A stretch of DNA of 64,000 nucleotides, taken from NCBI RefSeq assembly GCF_014839805.1, contig NC_051124.1, positions 8,060,001 through 8,124,000 on the forward strand, given 5' to 3'. Under the pieces are notes generated by a model. It saw nothing but the letters and a program-made list of their open reading frames with translations. It was not told where the DNA came from and ran no database searches. This DNA is from Manduca sexta. Lineage: Eukaryota > Arthropoda > Insecta > Lepidoptera > Sphingidae. The translations under genes and the position numbers were made by a program. Positions 24,368 to 36,416 of this stretch are shown piece by piece (positions within the stretch are counted from its first letter, which is position 1; each line of letters opens with the position of its first letter).

Positions 24368-25437
24368 TGAATTACTTTCAATTAAGTAGGTTTGGCTTAG
24401 ATTAGGTTCATACTGTTGTCATTTACGAACAGAGTGTGGAAATTACAATAAAACTTTTTTATCGAAATTAGTACACTTCATTTTTTACCGAATAGAAGCT
24501 GACACACCTAGATCGAGAATTATTTCAATATTTTATTTCGTACTTTTCTTTTTTTATATTTATAAGGTGTTATATTGAAATTGATAAAATCATTGGTAAA
24601 ATTGCTTGTAGACCATTTATTAGAGCTCGGCTGACAACCAAATAAATCAAAACAGAACAATTCGCGTCAAATGAGGCAATAAAACGTGCGGTATAAATAA
24701 TTTTTAATAACCGACGATGTATAACGACATACTCAGAAGGGATCTCTTTACACTTTCGGGACCTTGATAACTAACATCTAAAAGTAAAATTATTAAATTC
24801 TCAAGGGATCTGTTCTTAAATTTTGCGAAGCAAGAAAACATAGTTATACTTAATTGACTATTCACTAAAACACCAACCTAAAGTAAAACTTAAACGTGAC
24901 TAAGATAATATTTACATATTATTAATTAACTAAGTCTAATTATGTTAGTTCTAAGTATGTAGCTACGTTTAATTAGTTTCTATTGCTTAATTTAAACTAT
25001 CAAAACGTTTACGTATGCTATCACAGTAACTACAATAACTTTTAACGTAATAATTCCAACAATAAAGCCATTCTGTAAATTTTCAAATTGTTGTAAATGT
25101 GTTCAAATGAAGCAAGTGGTGCTTTAATGGACGCTTAGCTCGCAGTAACATTAAGTAAAAGACCATACGTTATTTCGCACACTGTATCTCGCTCCCGCTT
25201 TTAAGAAGATTAAAATCTGCATAACTGATGCCGCTCATATCAGTGTGTATAGAACTTTTTGCCGGAGTCTTGATGAGAATCTTGTACAACGCCTTTTGTT
25301 ATATCCAAGAGTACGTACATTATTGAGATTACGACGGCTGTTTCGGTGCGCGGTGATTTAATCAACCTCATACTTATACGATTTATTTTGAATAGAAATT
25401 AGTTAGTAACCTGAGGGCAAGGAATAAGAATACTACC
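24368..25437. other. Non-coding upstream region
   Basis: AT-rich; no gene or repeat recognised. It precedes the exon carrying the phosphodiesterase start codon. Confidence 0.35.
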
Positions 25438-25557
25438 GTCCATAGCTACTTCCGTCGTCAATTGTGGGTGTGTTGCTAACCTTTTAGTAAGAATAATCCA
25501 TTCTTACTAAAAGGTTAGCCACACCATAATTGACATGATATGATTGGGTAGTTATGG
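25438..25557. repeat. 120-bp foldback upstream of the first coding exon
   Basis: The core arms gctaaccttttagtaagaat and attcttactaaaaggttagc (20 nt, perfect) surround a 5-nt loop. Beyond these, gtcaattgtgggtgtg pairs imperfectly with cacaccataattgac, and ccatagctac with gtagttatgg. The whole forms a long hairpin about 450 bp before the start codon. Likely a MITE. Confidence 0.8.
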
Positions 25558-25876
25558 TTTCACCTCTAACTTATGAACGCAACAACGAGACGGCCATTCA
25601 TGTTCACACAAAACTGTTTACAGCTACAGTCACAAACTATCAGCGTAACACGTGTTATCACTATAATCTTCGAAGACTTACATGTTTTTATCTACGTCAT
25701 TTATTCGAACCGAGATTTTCTGATAAGTATCGACCGATTGTCTTCTCTACGTACATAAATCTTACAGATTAGACACTTATAGATAAGACATGCACTCGTT
25801 TTTATAGATAACATGGCTAGCTCTCACAGTTATCGGTAATTGGAATAGTGTAAATTGGTGTCGTAAATCAACCACG

Positions 25877-26007
25877 TCAGTGTAAAATGTAAGGTGAATG
25901 AAAAGTGTTGGTCCAGTGAAGTGATACCGTATGGAGTGAATTGTAATGTAGAGTGGTGGCGGCGTGTCCTGGCGTGCTGATGGCGACTAGAGCACGGTAG
26001 CGCCCGC
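25877..26007 (+). promoter_or_regulatory. Putative 5' leader with initiator-like TCAGT and five short uORFs
   Basis: An arthropod initiator-like TCAGT lies at 25877-25881 beside a CRE half site (cgtca). Between it and ATG 26008 are start-stop pairs at 25887-25892 and 25946-25951, and uORFs at 25898-25924, 25931-25939 and 25980-26000. If this is transcribed leader, initiation at the main ATG should be restrained. The start site itself is a guess. Confidence 0.3.
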
Positions 26008-26065
26008 ATGGGGCAAACGGCGAGCATGTGTCGCCTGCACGGATCATGTCTTCACCACAAGAAAA
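26008..26065 (+). CDS. Pde11: PDE11-like phosphodiesterase, first coding exon (N-myristoylation signal)
   Basis: The exon encodes 19 codons plus one nucleotide, from ATG 26008 to a strong donor GTACGT at 26066. The N-terminus is MGQTASMC: Gly2, small residues and Ser6 fit the N-myristoylation rule, and Cys8 is a candidate palmitoylation site. A Cys/His/Lys tail (CLHHKK) follows. From memory, insect PDE11 has a similar MGQ-starting, Cys-containing N-terminus; this was not searched. The leftover A plus GT from the exon at 51141 makes a Ser codon, so the exons join in frame across a 25,075-nt intron. PDE11 hydrolyses cAMP and cGMP; a lipid anchor would place this isoform at membranes. The start has G at +4 but no purine at -3. 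Confidence 0.75.
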
Positions 26066-27156
26066 GTACGTATCAGTATAACTTTGTTGTACTCGTATGC
26101 TTGTTTACGTCGGCGTATACCATTAAGGATCGAGTTACTAATAGTTCTAGTTTTAGTTAACGTTATTTTAATTTGGACATGTATTTTGTGTTGTTATATT
26201 TCCCATTTCTTTTTCCTTTAAAATTATATAAACAAGCGCGTATATAGAATATGTGTAATTATAATTGGCAATCTAATGCCCATATTTTACGGACGAGTTG
26301 TAGAATTTTTATTAACTGTTTTAACCTACTTAAAAAAGGAGTAGGTTGTCGGCGTGTATTTTTATGCTATAATTAGTAATAATTCTTTTTCCTTTACGTA
26401 GTCTTGATAGCGTATGGAGGATTAGGTTTTCTGATAATGTCGTTATAAAATAGTCCGTATTTTTTAGTATAATATAATCCATAGCGCTGGTTAACTATTA
26501 CAAATTTGAATACAGAAAAAGCCATTTTGCACTCTTGTTTCTCATATCATAACGTATATTTATAAGCAGTAAAAATGGGAATTATGGATTCATTTCTTAG
26601 CGTAGAAACATGAAAAATGTTAATAAACTTTAAATAATATGTATCAACTTGAAAATTCATATCATTGTCTATTTTATTTTACTTCATGAATAAAAACGTT
26701 GAAAATGTATGCCCCTTGTTCTTGATATTTCTGCGATGCTATCAGCGATTGGACACATAGTTCCGATATAAAAAAGTCAACTGATGTCTTTAAAAGTACT
26801 TACAGAAGACTTGACATAGGACAATTTATTATCCTTTTAACGTGATGAGTAGGTTGCAATGTGATTGTTTCATGGATTTCAATCGGCATAATGTCGGTCA
26901 ATTTACGAGACGATTGTAATAGCATTACATAACATTTGAATTGCATGAGTGTCCCGCACGTCGCGTGGTCTCAACCTTTATTAAATAATTTGTACTTCAT
27001 AGTAAACCGTGGAAAGGAATCTTCCATACTGCAATGCTAAGGTTAAAGCCAAGGTTGCATTCATAATGTTTTCTTTTTGTATTTTGATAGGGTTTGGTAG
27101 TTCGAAGTGTAATTCGGGTAAGAAATTCAATTCGCGAATAGTTATTTCTTATGTTT
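26066..27156 (+). other. Start of intron 1, no other feature
   Basis: AT-rich intron DNA following donor GTACGT. I see no exon or repeat with support. Confidence 0.4.
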
Positions 27157-27315
27157 GCGCGAATGTACATCGAAATAAAACTATATTTTGGATTCTATTG
27201 CGGTGTTTTATATTATTTTTCTTCCTGAAGTTTCAAAGACTGCAGCCTTGATGATCACGGGGGAATGTGTTGGTGTCCAAAAAGACAAAGTTACAATATC
27301 TACCTACAATACACA
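27157..27315 (+). repeat. Interspersed repeat, gcgaatgttagacat family, copy 2
   Basis: gcgaatgtacatcgaaataa, then ggattctattgcggtgtttt, ctgaagtttcaaagactgca, and tgtccaaaaagacaaagttac. The block order matches 62440-62605. Confidence 0.6.
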
Positions 27316-28336
27316 ATTTAAAAAAATATATAAAAAACCACGATAAAATCCGAAAAATAGTTTTATTTCGACAATTCGCGTATCTTAATTTATATTCTAT
27401 TCCGATAAGTTTAAATTCGCCTTCATGTACTGGTGAATTTAATAGCCTCATAACCTATTACTGGTATTTTCTTTTCTGTTTTTTTAATTTAATTAGCAAT
27501 TCACAGTAATGTGAAAAAGTAATTGTTATTTTGCCGATAACTACAAACACGTTTGAAGTAAATGAATACAAACAAACTGAAACAACTAAAATGTTATGTC
27601 CGTGCAATTCAAAGGTAATCTAAATAGTGCTAAGTGCTAACAAATTTTTATTGTCTTTGTGTTTCAAATAAAAGATTTAAGATTATTTAATCAATGCAAT
27701 AAAACATTTGTGTATGTATTGCAAGAGGGTTTGCTGTTACGATTTCAAAACAGACAAAGATGTAATAAGAAGGATATTAAACTTTTCCTTCAATATTATA
27801 GAGATTATAATTGCTGATTTAACGACCGGATCCACGTTCCATAAAAATATGTTTTCAAAGTAATGTGAACAAAACTTAATCATAAATCATTTCTACAGAC
27901 GCTGTACAAGGTTAATGTTTGAATCCATTACAAAATCCTATTAAGATAAGGAAAAGAGAAAGTGTGTATTGAAAACATCTTGTGGCGTGGCGGCGCATTG
28001 TAAAAGAAAACCCAATAAATGGCATGTCAGGTTTGTAACGAAATGAAAACATTCAGCACCGACTAATTACTGAACAGGGGCATGGATCCTAGGCTGAGGT
28101 AAAAAGTAACCAGAAATCAATTGCGGAATAATTACGGCTTTGAGATATCGCTCATAGAGTCGTGAATAGCATAACAGATATAGGCGTATTGCTTAAATTC
28201 CTGCGGCAAAGTGTTGCGAGAGGGTGAGATCTCGATACATTAAAAAAGTTTCACGTGAGGCCAGTGCGTCAAGTGTACATTAAAGGCCCCCTTTGTACGT
28301 ACTTTCTACGTAGCGCTTCCAAAGTTACAATACCAG

Positions 28337-28576
28337 TCAATGTATCGATTCCAATAATTTTGTTTCATCAAATGTGAATAACCTGGCAACGTATTTGTAG
28401 CCGTGTTTTATCGAATCATTAATCATATCGCACAATAGGTTACTTAGCGCGAGTAATGCGGCCCTTTCTGTAGCTTCAAATATATTACTTTCTGTATCTC
28501 GTTTCCGGGAACTAGATTTTATCCATTTTACGTGCGTTTTATTTTTGTTCGTTGCTGTTGGGTACACGCTGTCCAT
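28337..28576 (-). CDS. Unrecognised 79-codon ORF antisense in intron 1
   Basis: It starts with ATG at 28576 and ends at TGA. The protein is hydrophilic and basic at first (KWIKSSSRKRD), then mostly predicted helix (EATERAALLALSNLLCDMIND). It shows no repeat copies in the window and reads less like random AT-rich translation than its neighbours. I know no family for it. It could be a small gene, an exon, a decayed insertion, or chance. Confidence 0.2.
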   Translation of the reverse strand: MDSVYPTATNKNKTHVKWIKSSSRKRDTESNIFEATERAALLALSNLLCDMINDSIKHGYKYVARLFTFDETKLLESIH

Positions 28577-29105
28577 GAGTTAAATAGAGTTTATATTTAT
28601 TTGTTTATTCGTGCACAAACGCTCGTGTTAACCAGTACGGGAAAACAGTCGGTACATATTTTGTTTCTGTTGATAATACTTATTATGTATGTGTAAGATT
28701 AAATCTAAAATATTTTCGTAATTACCTTTGTTTATGAGACGGGTTTGTGCAAATTTAATGTTGTACACAATTTTTGGATCATCATCTAAAATCACCATAC
28801 TAAAATATAGCTATTAACCACGTTTAAAGTTTGTAATACCTACTAAGAATAATGGTTGTTACTAGCAATCGTTTGTAGCCTACGAATGTAAACCCAAAAT
28901 TTGTTTATTACATATATTATTATCTATATACATAATATAATAATATAGTAGAATTTAACGTGTTTGTGCATTGAAAAAGTAATAAAAAATAAAGAGGTGA
29001 CTAAAAAGAATAATAAAACACGAATTACCGATTTTTAGATTTTTTTCTGTAAATTTATTTTTCTGCTTGCTTGCTAGCGCTCATGTTCAATACTAAATAG
29101 GTTTG
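28577..29105. other. Intron 1, no feature seen
   Basis: AT-rich with short open frames only. Confidence 0.35.
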
Positions 29106-29111
29106 AATTTG

Positions 29112-29173
29112 TTACTTATCAGCTATAAGGAAATTTTAGGTACTACCCAAATTTCCTTATAGCTGATAAGTAA
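29112..29173. repeat. Perfect 25-bp inverted repeat, 12-nt loop
   Basis: ttacttatcagctataagga plus aattt is repeated exactly inverted at 29149-29173. The hairpin loop is taggtactaccc. Pairing resumes weakly outside the arms. Looks like a small foldback element. Confidence 0.9.
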
Positions 29174-29179
29174 GAAATT

Positions 29180-30860
29180 TAAAGACCAAAACGCCGTCAT
29201 AAATTATCTGAACTTTATCTTTGTATTTACCGTAGGTCTGGAATTAGTTAATCTTTCTATATTTCTTTTCAAACATATGTTTAGTATTCCCGATATCCGT
29301 CAATAGATTAGACTCGTTTTATAATGACAAAGCCTATTACTTGCTTATTATTAGTTTATGAATTATGGACTTTCAAAAGTATATTATTATTCTTCTATAT
29401 AATCAATAGAAAGCATAGTCGAGATACGTTGAGCCAAAAATGTCGCTCTAAAAATAGTACTCTTGATACCACGTAATCCGAGCTAGTTTCACGATGAGAA
29501 AAGCACAAGTTGACATCCGCAAGATAGATGATTCCGTCGTATTTCTATTGTTGAATAAATCCTTTTACTCGAAGGCGAAGCAAAGGACTGTTATGATTTT
29601 ATATATGGATGTAGTAAATTGGCAAGTTCGCCTATTATATCGTTCTTAAACTACTTCTCTTTTGGTAAATAAGGTAATCCTTAGATCAATAGCTGTCATT
29701 TGACACAATATAAAATTTAACACAAAACCCTTCTACTAATAGGTATTATAGAAAAGTATCCAATAACGATATGATAAGAATATATTTCTTCACGTCACGG
29801 TTTATATTGAAATTTGTTTTATAACTTTCAGTAAAATAGAACGAGCAAAGTTCACGTATTGAAGGCAATTCATATTTTCAAACATAATACAAAAATAATA
29901 AAACACGATCGTATTTCCCTAATCCGATAACAGTATCAAGACTGCTTTTTAAAATATGTGAAATATTCGTACGAGAGAATTCTTTCACAACATTTTCCAG
30001 GTAAACTCAGGAAACATAATATTATGCGTTGGACTAAGGATTTATCGCGGCGTCGTGATCTGCCGCTTTACGAGAACACGTGGGCAGTTCTTGTTTATTG
30101 CGTTGTAAAATAGTGATCTATAATCGAAGGGGTTTATTGCCTAACGCGGATCGTGGACACTACCCTAATGAAATTATATAATTCATCGCTTATCGTTAAT
30201 TAGAATAAATCAAACCTAGTCGAATGTTTGGATGAGAGTTAAAACACACAACTATCTAGGTCAGTCATTAAAATTTATTTAAATCCATTGATAGTATACA
30301 GGACCCCTTATCGTTTTTTGAGCGTAATATTTACATTATTTATGTTTGGAGCGAGCTTATCCTTATAAGGTTTAAATTTAATTTCAATTAATACTAGGTT
30401 AAATATATTCTAAGTAATATTTAACTATTCCACGTAACTATAGTATGCTGTTAAGTATAAACTCATTCAATGTAGCTAAACCTATGATTTGAAATCTCAC
30501 CATAAGATTTGTTCCAAATGTTGTAGAGAATACCTCTTCCTCCTTGCATCGTTTTCCTGAGGATCGTGATCTCCTGAACTTGGAATAATCTTTGTTTTAT
30601 TAAGTTGAGCGACCTATTCCTAACTTTGGTATCGTAAAATGCAACATGAAGTTGGGTACAAGAGAGAATTAGGTTTCACTATTTGTACCTGAAATTTCTA
30701 TTATACAAGAGATTGATCGCTGTCGTAGATGTATTTAATATATTTTTTAATAACGGTCGCATTGGTTGAGTTACAAAATTTGCTTTACCCTATTAAGTTC
30801 CGGTAACATTTCCGTTGGAATTCGTTTCCGATGGCAATATTGTGCAAATATTTTTGAATT
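29180..30860. other. Intron 1, no coding feature
   Basis: Unrecognised DNA. The block 30025-30180 is of higher complexity and CpG content than its surroundings and has no second copy here; a conserved non-coding element is possible. Confidence 0.3.
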
Positions 30861-31150
30861 ACTAGCTGTGCCCGCGGCTGCGCCCGGGTGAAAATAAATG
30901 TGTCACGAAATTTTATGCAGCGTAAATCCCGACCCACGAGATTTTTTACGACCTCTACAATAGTAATCATTATATTTCAGTCAATTTACACAAAACTGTA
31001 ATGTACTATTAACCTAAACCTTCAAGAATTGCAATAATTCTTGAAGGTTTTTTAGTAAAAACCGTACAAAAATTCGTTCAGTATTTTGAGAAATTCCACC
31101 ACATACAGACAGCAGCTTTTGGGGGCTTTGTTGTATATGTATAGATAGAT
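30861..31150 (-). mobile_element. Helitron-like non-autonomous element with internal hairpin
   Basis: On the minus strand it ends cacccgggcgcagccgcggg, then cacagctag/t. This is the GC hairpin plus CTAG terminus common in lepidopteran Helitron-like repeats. At 31016-31050 a perfect 15-bp inverted repeat (aaaccttcaagaatt, loop gcaat) lies in the body. The other end is near the gtatagatag run. Confidence 0.55.
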
Positions 31151-31159
31151 GTAGTCTCT

Positions 31160-32050
31160 GTTTTATCTCCCTAGGTTTAAATTTGAAACCGAAATTCCTT
31201 ACCTTGATATACTTGGCCTTGTGTCTTTAACATTGTCTTGTTTCCTCAAGCTCTATTGTAAGTCACCCAACTAAGCGGTTACTCATTTAGAAGATATGTG
31301 TCAGGGGAGACATTCACGCTGCTGTGCCAATTTATGATATTATAAACATAAAATGATATCAAAAGCAGTGCGTATAGTTGTTACTAAGTTTTTTGACTAT
31401 TTTGTAAATGAAACTGGTGACTAATGTACCTATGTATAATAATAAATGATTAATGTAAAAAAATAAACAAAGACAAGCAGAAAAAATAGAACAATGGTAT
31501 TCAAATTAATTAAATTAAAAACATTACATTACAAACATTATTCGACCAGTCATTGTTAATTATTTAAAATGAAATGTGTTTTATATTATAACTAATTATA
31601 AGTAATGATAATTATCACCAAAAAGCATAAGATAGGTAGCAAGACTGCTTAAGTAATATGACCAATACTCAACCTTAGTTAGAATATTTTCTCAAGTAAT
31701 GCTCTCGTCATGGTGGTTTTTATTAAACATTCCTGTTTGAAGCGCAATCGAATATTTGCGGTTTTGAAATATCTACATAATACATTTTCTTTATTATTAA
31801 TTTACTGGGTCTAAAATATCAATATGTAATAAACAAGTGGACTTAATAATTAATAATTCAAGTGGAAAAAGTCTTTATATATTATATTGGAAGATTGATT
31901 GTAAGAGGTCTTTAGTCAAGTGGTTGAAATTGATTCGATTGTCGCATGCGTTTACAATAAATTGTTTTTACTTGCTGGCACGATATGTTTTTAGTACTGA
32001 CGGAATCAAATTATTATTATACTTTCTTTAACTGTAAATACATTTGGTTA
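31160..32050. other. Intron 1, no feature seen
   Basis: AT-rich; no supported ORF or repeat. Confidence 0.35.
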
Positions 32051-32061
32051 TGTTAAATAGA

Positions 32062-32205
32062 GCTCCCCCAACGAGATAGACCGACGAGCTGGTGAGGGTC
32101 GCCGGGATCCGTTGGATGAGGGCGGCCCAGTACTGATCCCTGTGGCGCTCAATGGGGGAGGCCTATGTCCAGCAGTGGACGATTCCCAGTTGAAATGATG
32201 ATGTT
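32062..32205 (+). mobile_element. 3' end of an RTE-type LINE, with stops
   Basis: The sequence encodes the end of a non-LTR reverse transcriptase ORF: TDELVRVAGIRWMRAA, then SLWRSMGEAYVQQWT, followed by a stop and a tgatgatg tail. Two in-frame stops (TAG where Trp is expected, and TGA) show it is dead. This C-terminus and short-repeat tail are typical of lepidopteran RTE elements. 5' truncated, as usual. Confidence 0.75.
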
Positions 32206-32209
32206 AAAT

Positions 32210-34985
32210 AGAATATTGTTAGTCAAAGTACGTGCGCAGAATATTTAATAGCAGACACTTCAAAAGACAGAAGTAAATCTTTTTTAAAATAACAGAGATA
32301 TTTCGCAACAGTTCCCTTTTTGTTTGAGCTGAGTTTTTGTGTTTAAAATTTAATATCATCGTATTTTTCATTCTTTTATAGAAAAACAACTTTTTTCACT
32401 ATTTGTATTCATCGCGTTTGCCCCTACCATTAAAGTGAAACCGTTACTGGTGGCATTTTTCCGCTTTTGTGTCTTAATGTATCGGCAATGCTAAAGTCGG
32501 GTGGCTTGGGATTTCCTTTAGCGACGTTTTATGACAGCCTCGTAAAAAGCCTACAAGCCATTACGTGCTCCGAGATCTTGTACTGACTAGATAACCGTTT
32601 TAAGTAATACAAATTCCTATTCGATTTTCTCTTCATTTTGACGTGTAAAATCTTTATGAGATTTTATTTAATAGGCAATATATTTCTAGCCTATGGCGCA
32701 TGGAATTGTTGGAAGTCTCGGTTAGTTAGATATTTTATAGTATTATTATTACTATAATCTTGTTGCTTAGACATTTATTATAATTCTTTTCATTCACGTC
32801 GATTGTCAATTTTCGCGCTAATACAGTGAATAGATTCTCTATAGCAACTAATTAAATAATATTTAAATGAGACATAACATATATGTGGCTTTAATTCGCT
32901 ATTATCAAACCTATTACCATGTAATAGAGATATACCATGGCATAACTTTAAATACAAATTATTTAGAGTGTATCCATTGTTTAAATTAACTCATCTATCA
33001 CTTGTTGCAACAAACGACGCAACTTTCCACAAATTGCTGTTGTTACACAATTAGAATTGTTTTGAAGCGTTATCAGTGAGCGGCATCTCATTAGTGAACA
33101 GTTAAGGGAATTGAAAAGCCATAATAGAGGCCGACGGTGAGGGAAGGTTGGATCCACCTGTTCGGGAACGGTCGCCGCGCCACAAAGCAATTTAAACTTG
33201 AGAAACAAATTGCTCCCGACGTATTCAGTTGAATTAGCGCTGATGTTTCGTCTGTCCAGTCTGTTTGTATTGTATAGGAGTGTGTTATTGTTTAGAGATG
33301 GTTTTGACTTTTAGTGGACTTGTTGAAGATTTCGAATGGTGATATCATGAGTTTAGTAGCAGAGATTTATGTTCAGCATCAGTTGCGAAAGGTCCAAATA
33401 ATTCTTGCGGGCTTCCCTTCAGTCATTTGAATTCTAATTATAATAAGAACGTTTTGCAGATCGCGTTTATGCATTAATTATAGGGTGTTGGGTACCTTTT
33501 CGGAAAATTTCACCCTTCGCCACAGTTCAGCATTATAATTTATTATAATTTTAGTAACAAATTCCATATTGCTGCTATGTGGTTACACGTTTTTTGTTTT
33601 CGGTGTGCGTGGTCAAGAGGCAAAACCTTTTTAACAACTCAACCTTGAAGTTATGCAAAATAGTAATATATAAATATAAATAATATACACAATTAATAAG
33701 TTACATTATTCCTCTCATTAAATCGGTACGTTTCACGTATAAGGTTGTAAGTGAACATTTATTTTAGCAATAAAAATGTTATAATTCGCCATTGTCTTAT
33801 TTTGTCGAGAACTTTCGCAAGAAAACAATTTTAAAATTTTGCAATAATTCAGAATGTAAAATTAATTATTCGTATAAAATTTGGCGTTTAACAATAAGGG
33901 TCTGATTCCCAAACTTTATGCGTGGGTAATGCCAAATCTTCGACAAAAATAAACGATATGAGTTTAATGAATATTTTTCTTGTATAAATAATTATGGCAC
34001 CCATAATATTATTCGAACAATATTTTTTGTTATACATTTTACCTTTATTTAAATATGTTAAACGATGTTGTCATAGGTCTCCATTATTATTAAACAACCT
34101 AATTTAAAACGAAATATTGTCGGCAAATATTATATTAAGCATTTCGTGAAGAAATACTACAGATAATTTGAATATAATGTGTATATATTATTACGTATTT
34201 ATTTCTCATATTATGAGTAACTTTATTTAAATAGTATATTTGTAACGTTGTAAAATCTTTATTTGAATCGTTTTATGCGACTTACAAGACGTACATCCGA
34301 ATTTTTCATGCATTTAAATTTTGTATCATAGCCCATAATTCCATCCGCCCGTATAGCAAGGAACGACAAAATATTTTCATTTCACTCAACTTAAGCTAAC
34401 TTTATTTTCTGGTGCACTCACACAGAATTGAATTACTACAGAGCTCTTGGTCTCGGTAAGTTACGACCAACTTTTAAGATTCCTACACAATATTGTTAAT
34501 AAAAACTATTTTTACACAGCACAGAACGTTGCGTTGTACACGGTCCTGCAAAACCGTTGACCTTTCACAATGTAATATTAAATACATTTAATTATACTTT
34601 ATGAACATGCAATGGCACATTGTATTGAGTGTTCGCAGTTCGTACTTATACGATAAATGGATTGTTCATTTTATGTCAATTCATTAAGTACTTAAGTTGA
34701 ACAATTGTTAATCCACACGTGAATTAAAATGTAAACAAACACGTAGTAGAGTACCTATTACTTCAAATGTACAATTATATTGTTCTAAGACAAAATTACT
34801 TATGTCTAAAATAAGAAAAAGCCTACAAATACAGTAAACTAATATAAGCTAACAAGCGTGTAAAAACAGTGTCTTTCAATTCCATATTTTTTCGAAAATG
34901 ACACTCGGAATGTAGTATAAATTGTTATATACAAATACGTATAAATACGTATAAAAAAGTCGCTGAATAAACATAAGTCTAAAGT
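32210..34985. other. Intron 1, no feature seen
   Basis: AT-rich. A somewhat GC-richer patch at 33060-33190 contains a 75-codon minus ORF (32981-33208) with no recognised motif. Confidence 0.3.
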
Positions 34986-35108
34986 TTGTTTATAACGTAT
35001 ACAGTTATAACATTAACTGAATGTCCTATTATTTTATTATTTATTTTGTCGACACGTCTATGTGCGCGTTCTCATAACTTATCATTTTATTTAACGTTTA
35101 AAATACAG

Positions 35109-35417
35109 ATGCTGTTACAGTTTTACGAGGCTATATTTTCTCAGGTTCGAGCTGAAGGCGGCTTAAAAATACCATTCGGTTCACTTTTAGATACTGGTTT
35201 TATGGTCAACTTAATTTCCTCTATTGAACGAAGTTTTATGATGAATAAAACAGGCTACAGTTTACGATGTCATATATTTGAGCATGAGGTTATCAGTACG
35301 GCACTCTTGTTGGCCATTGATAAGTTATCGCCGGCTCACGTGCCGCGAACAGTTAAATACAAAACAGATTACATCGGTCACACAGCCGAAGCAACTTATC
35401 TATCACTCGAGCAATGA
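35109..35417 (+). CDS. Unrecognised ORF, 102 codons from ATG
   Basis: The frame is open from 34986, but its first ATG is at 35109. From there it encodes a mixed-charge protein with QFYEAIFSQVRAEGG, SSIERSFMMNKTGY and a His/Glu-containing helix. An E-box (CACGTG) lies within it. About 100 bp downstream are a near-palindrome and a TATA box at 35510-35537. No family recognised; probably not a real gene, but longer than chance neighbours. Confidence 0.2.
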   Translation: MLLQFYEAIFSQVRAEGGLKIPFGSLLDTGFMVNLISSIERSFMMNKTGYSLRCHIFEHEVISTALLLAIDKLSPAHVPRTVKYKTDYIGHTAEATYLSLEQ

Positions 35418-35509
35418 CAATATTGACTTGCCATTCAGGAGTACGTCGGTGTTTTTATGTACGTTTTGGTGTCGACGTTTGTTTTATCTGTTCGTTCGGT
35501 GTCTGGGTT

Positions 35510-35545
35510 CATGACGGCTGCCGTCATGTATATAAAGGCCAGTCG
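35510..35545 (+). promoter_or_regulatory. CATGACGGC palindrome plus TATA box
   Basis: catgacggctgccgtcatg is a 19-bp palindrome (9-bp arms, 1-nt centre) directly followed by TATATAAAGGCC, a strong TATA match. Could be the core promoter of an inserted element, such as a solo LTR, or a cryptic promoter. No downstream ORF was found. Confidence 0.3.
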
Positions 35546-36094
35546 TAGCAATGCTTTTTCTAAACACGTTTCGGATAACTCAATATATCTACTTTTATTG
35601 AAATAACTGAAGCCGTTATTATTTTTCGAAGATAGTTTTTGACGTGGGATAGGTACGAATTTGAAATGTTTAGCATTAATTTTTTACATTAGACTTATAT
35701 TTATAATGATAACATTGACTTGTCTGAATTAGATTCCTAAAAACTATTAGGAGTTCGTTATTGTGTTACTATTTCCTCTGCCACGTGGCAGTAATACCAA
35801 TGTAAATTCTAAAATCGATAATAAAGTCCGGTACAATGCAGGACATTGTAATTCCAAGTTCTGAGTGGTATTAGATTGCTCAACTTATCATACAAACTTG
35901 ATCTTTGTATGATAACTGTAATAAACACTGTAATAGCTACAAGACCGGTGAATAAATTGACATTATAATATAGAAGTTTGCCAGGCTTCAAACTCATTAA
36001 AATTCACTAAAATAATAAAATATTCAATACGAAAACCAGTGATTCAGATATGAAATATTAGTTTCTCTTCAATATCTATAATGTACAGACATCG

Positions 36095-36182
36095 GTTGAC
36101 TGGTAGAGAATGCCTACGGCATTAAGTCCGCCTGTATACATTTATATATTAAGTGCAATACATAAAATCAAATAAATAAACA
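36095..36182 (+). mobile_element. LINE 3' tail fragment
   Basis: ggtagagaatgcctacggca then ttaagtccgcctgtatacat and an AATAAA-containing tail. The same tail is found inverted at 52170-52235 and 61720-61810. Confidence 0.6.
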
Positions 36183-36416
36183 TCTGCCTGATAAATTAAA
36201 CGTATAGGTTATAAATAAAAAATCTTTAGAAATAGGTTACATTTCCACACACTCGCAACAATTTACTACAGCGTATCTGTGTATTCCTAACCGCTCGATG
36301 GTTCACGTTTGCGGTTCATGTATGCAGAACAAATTGCTACGCTAAAGGATTATTGTGAGCAAATAGTAATGCACACCGCCGCGTCACAAGTTACATAAAA
36401 CGGCATTTATATTGTA

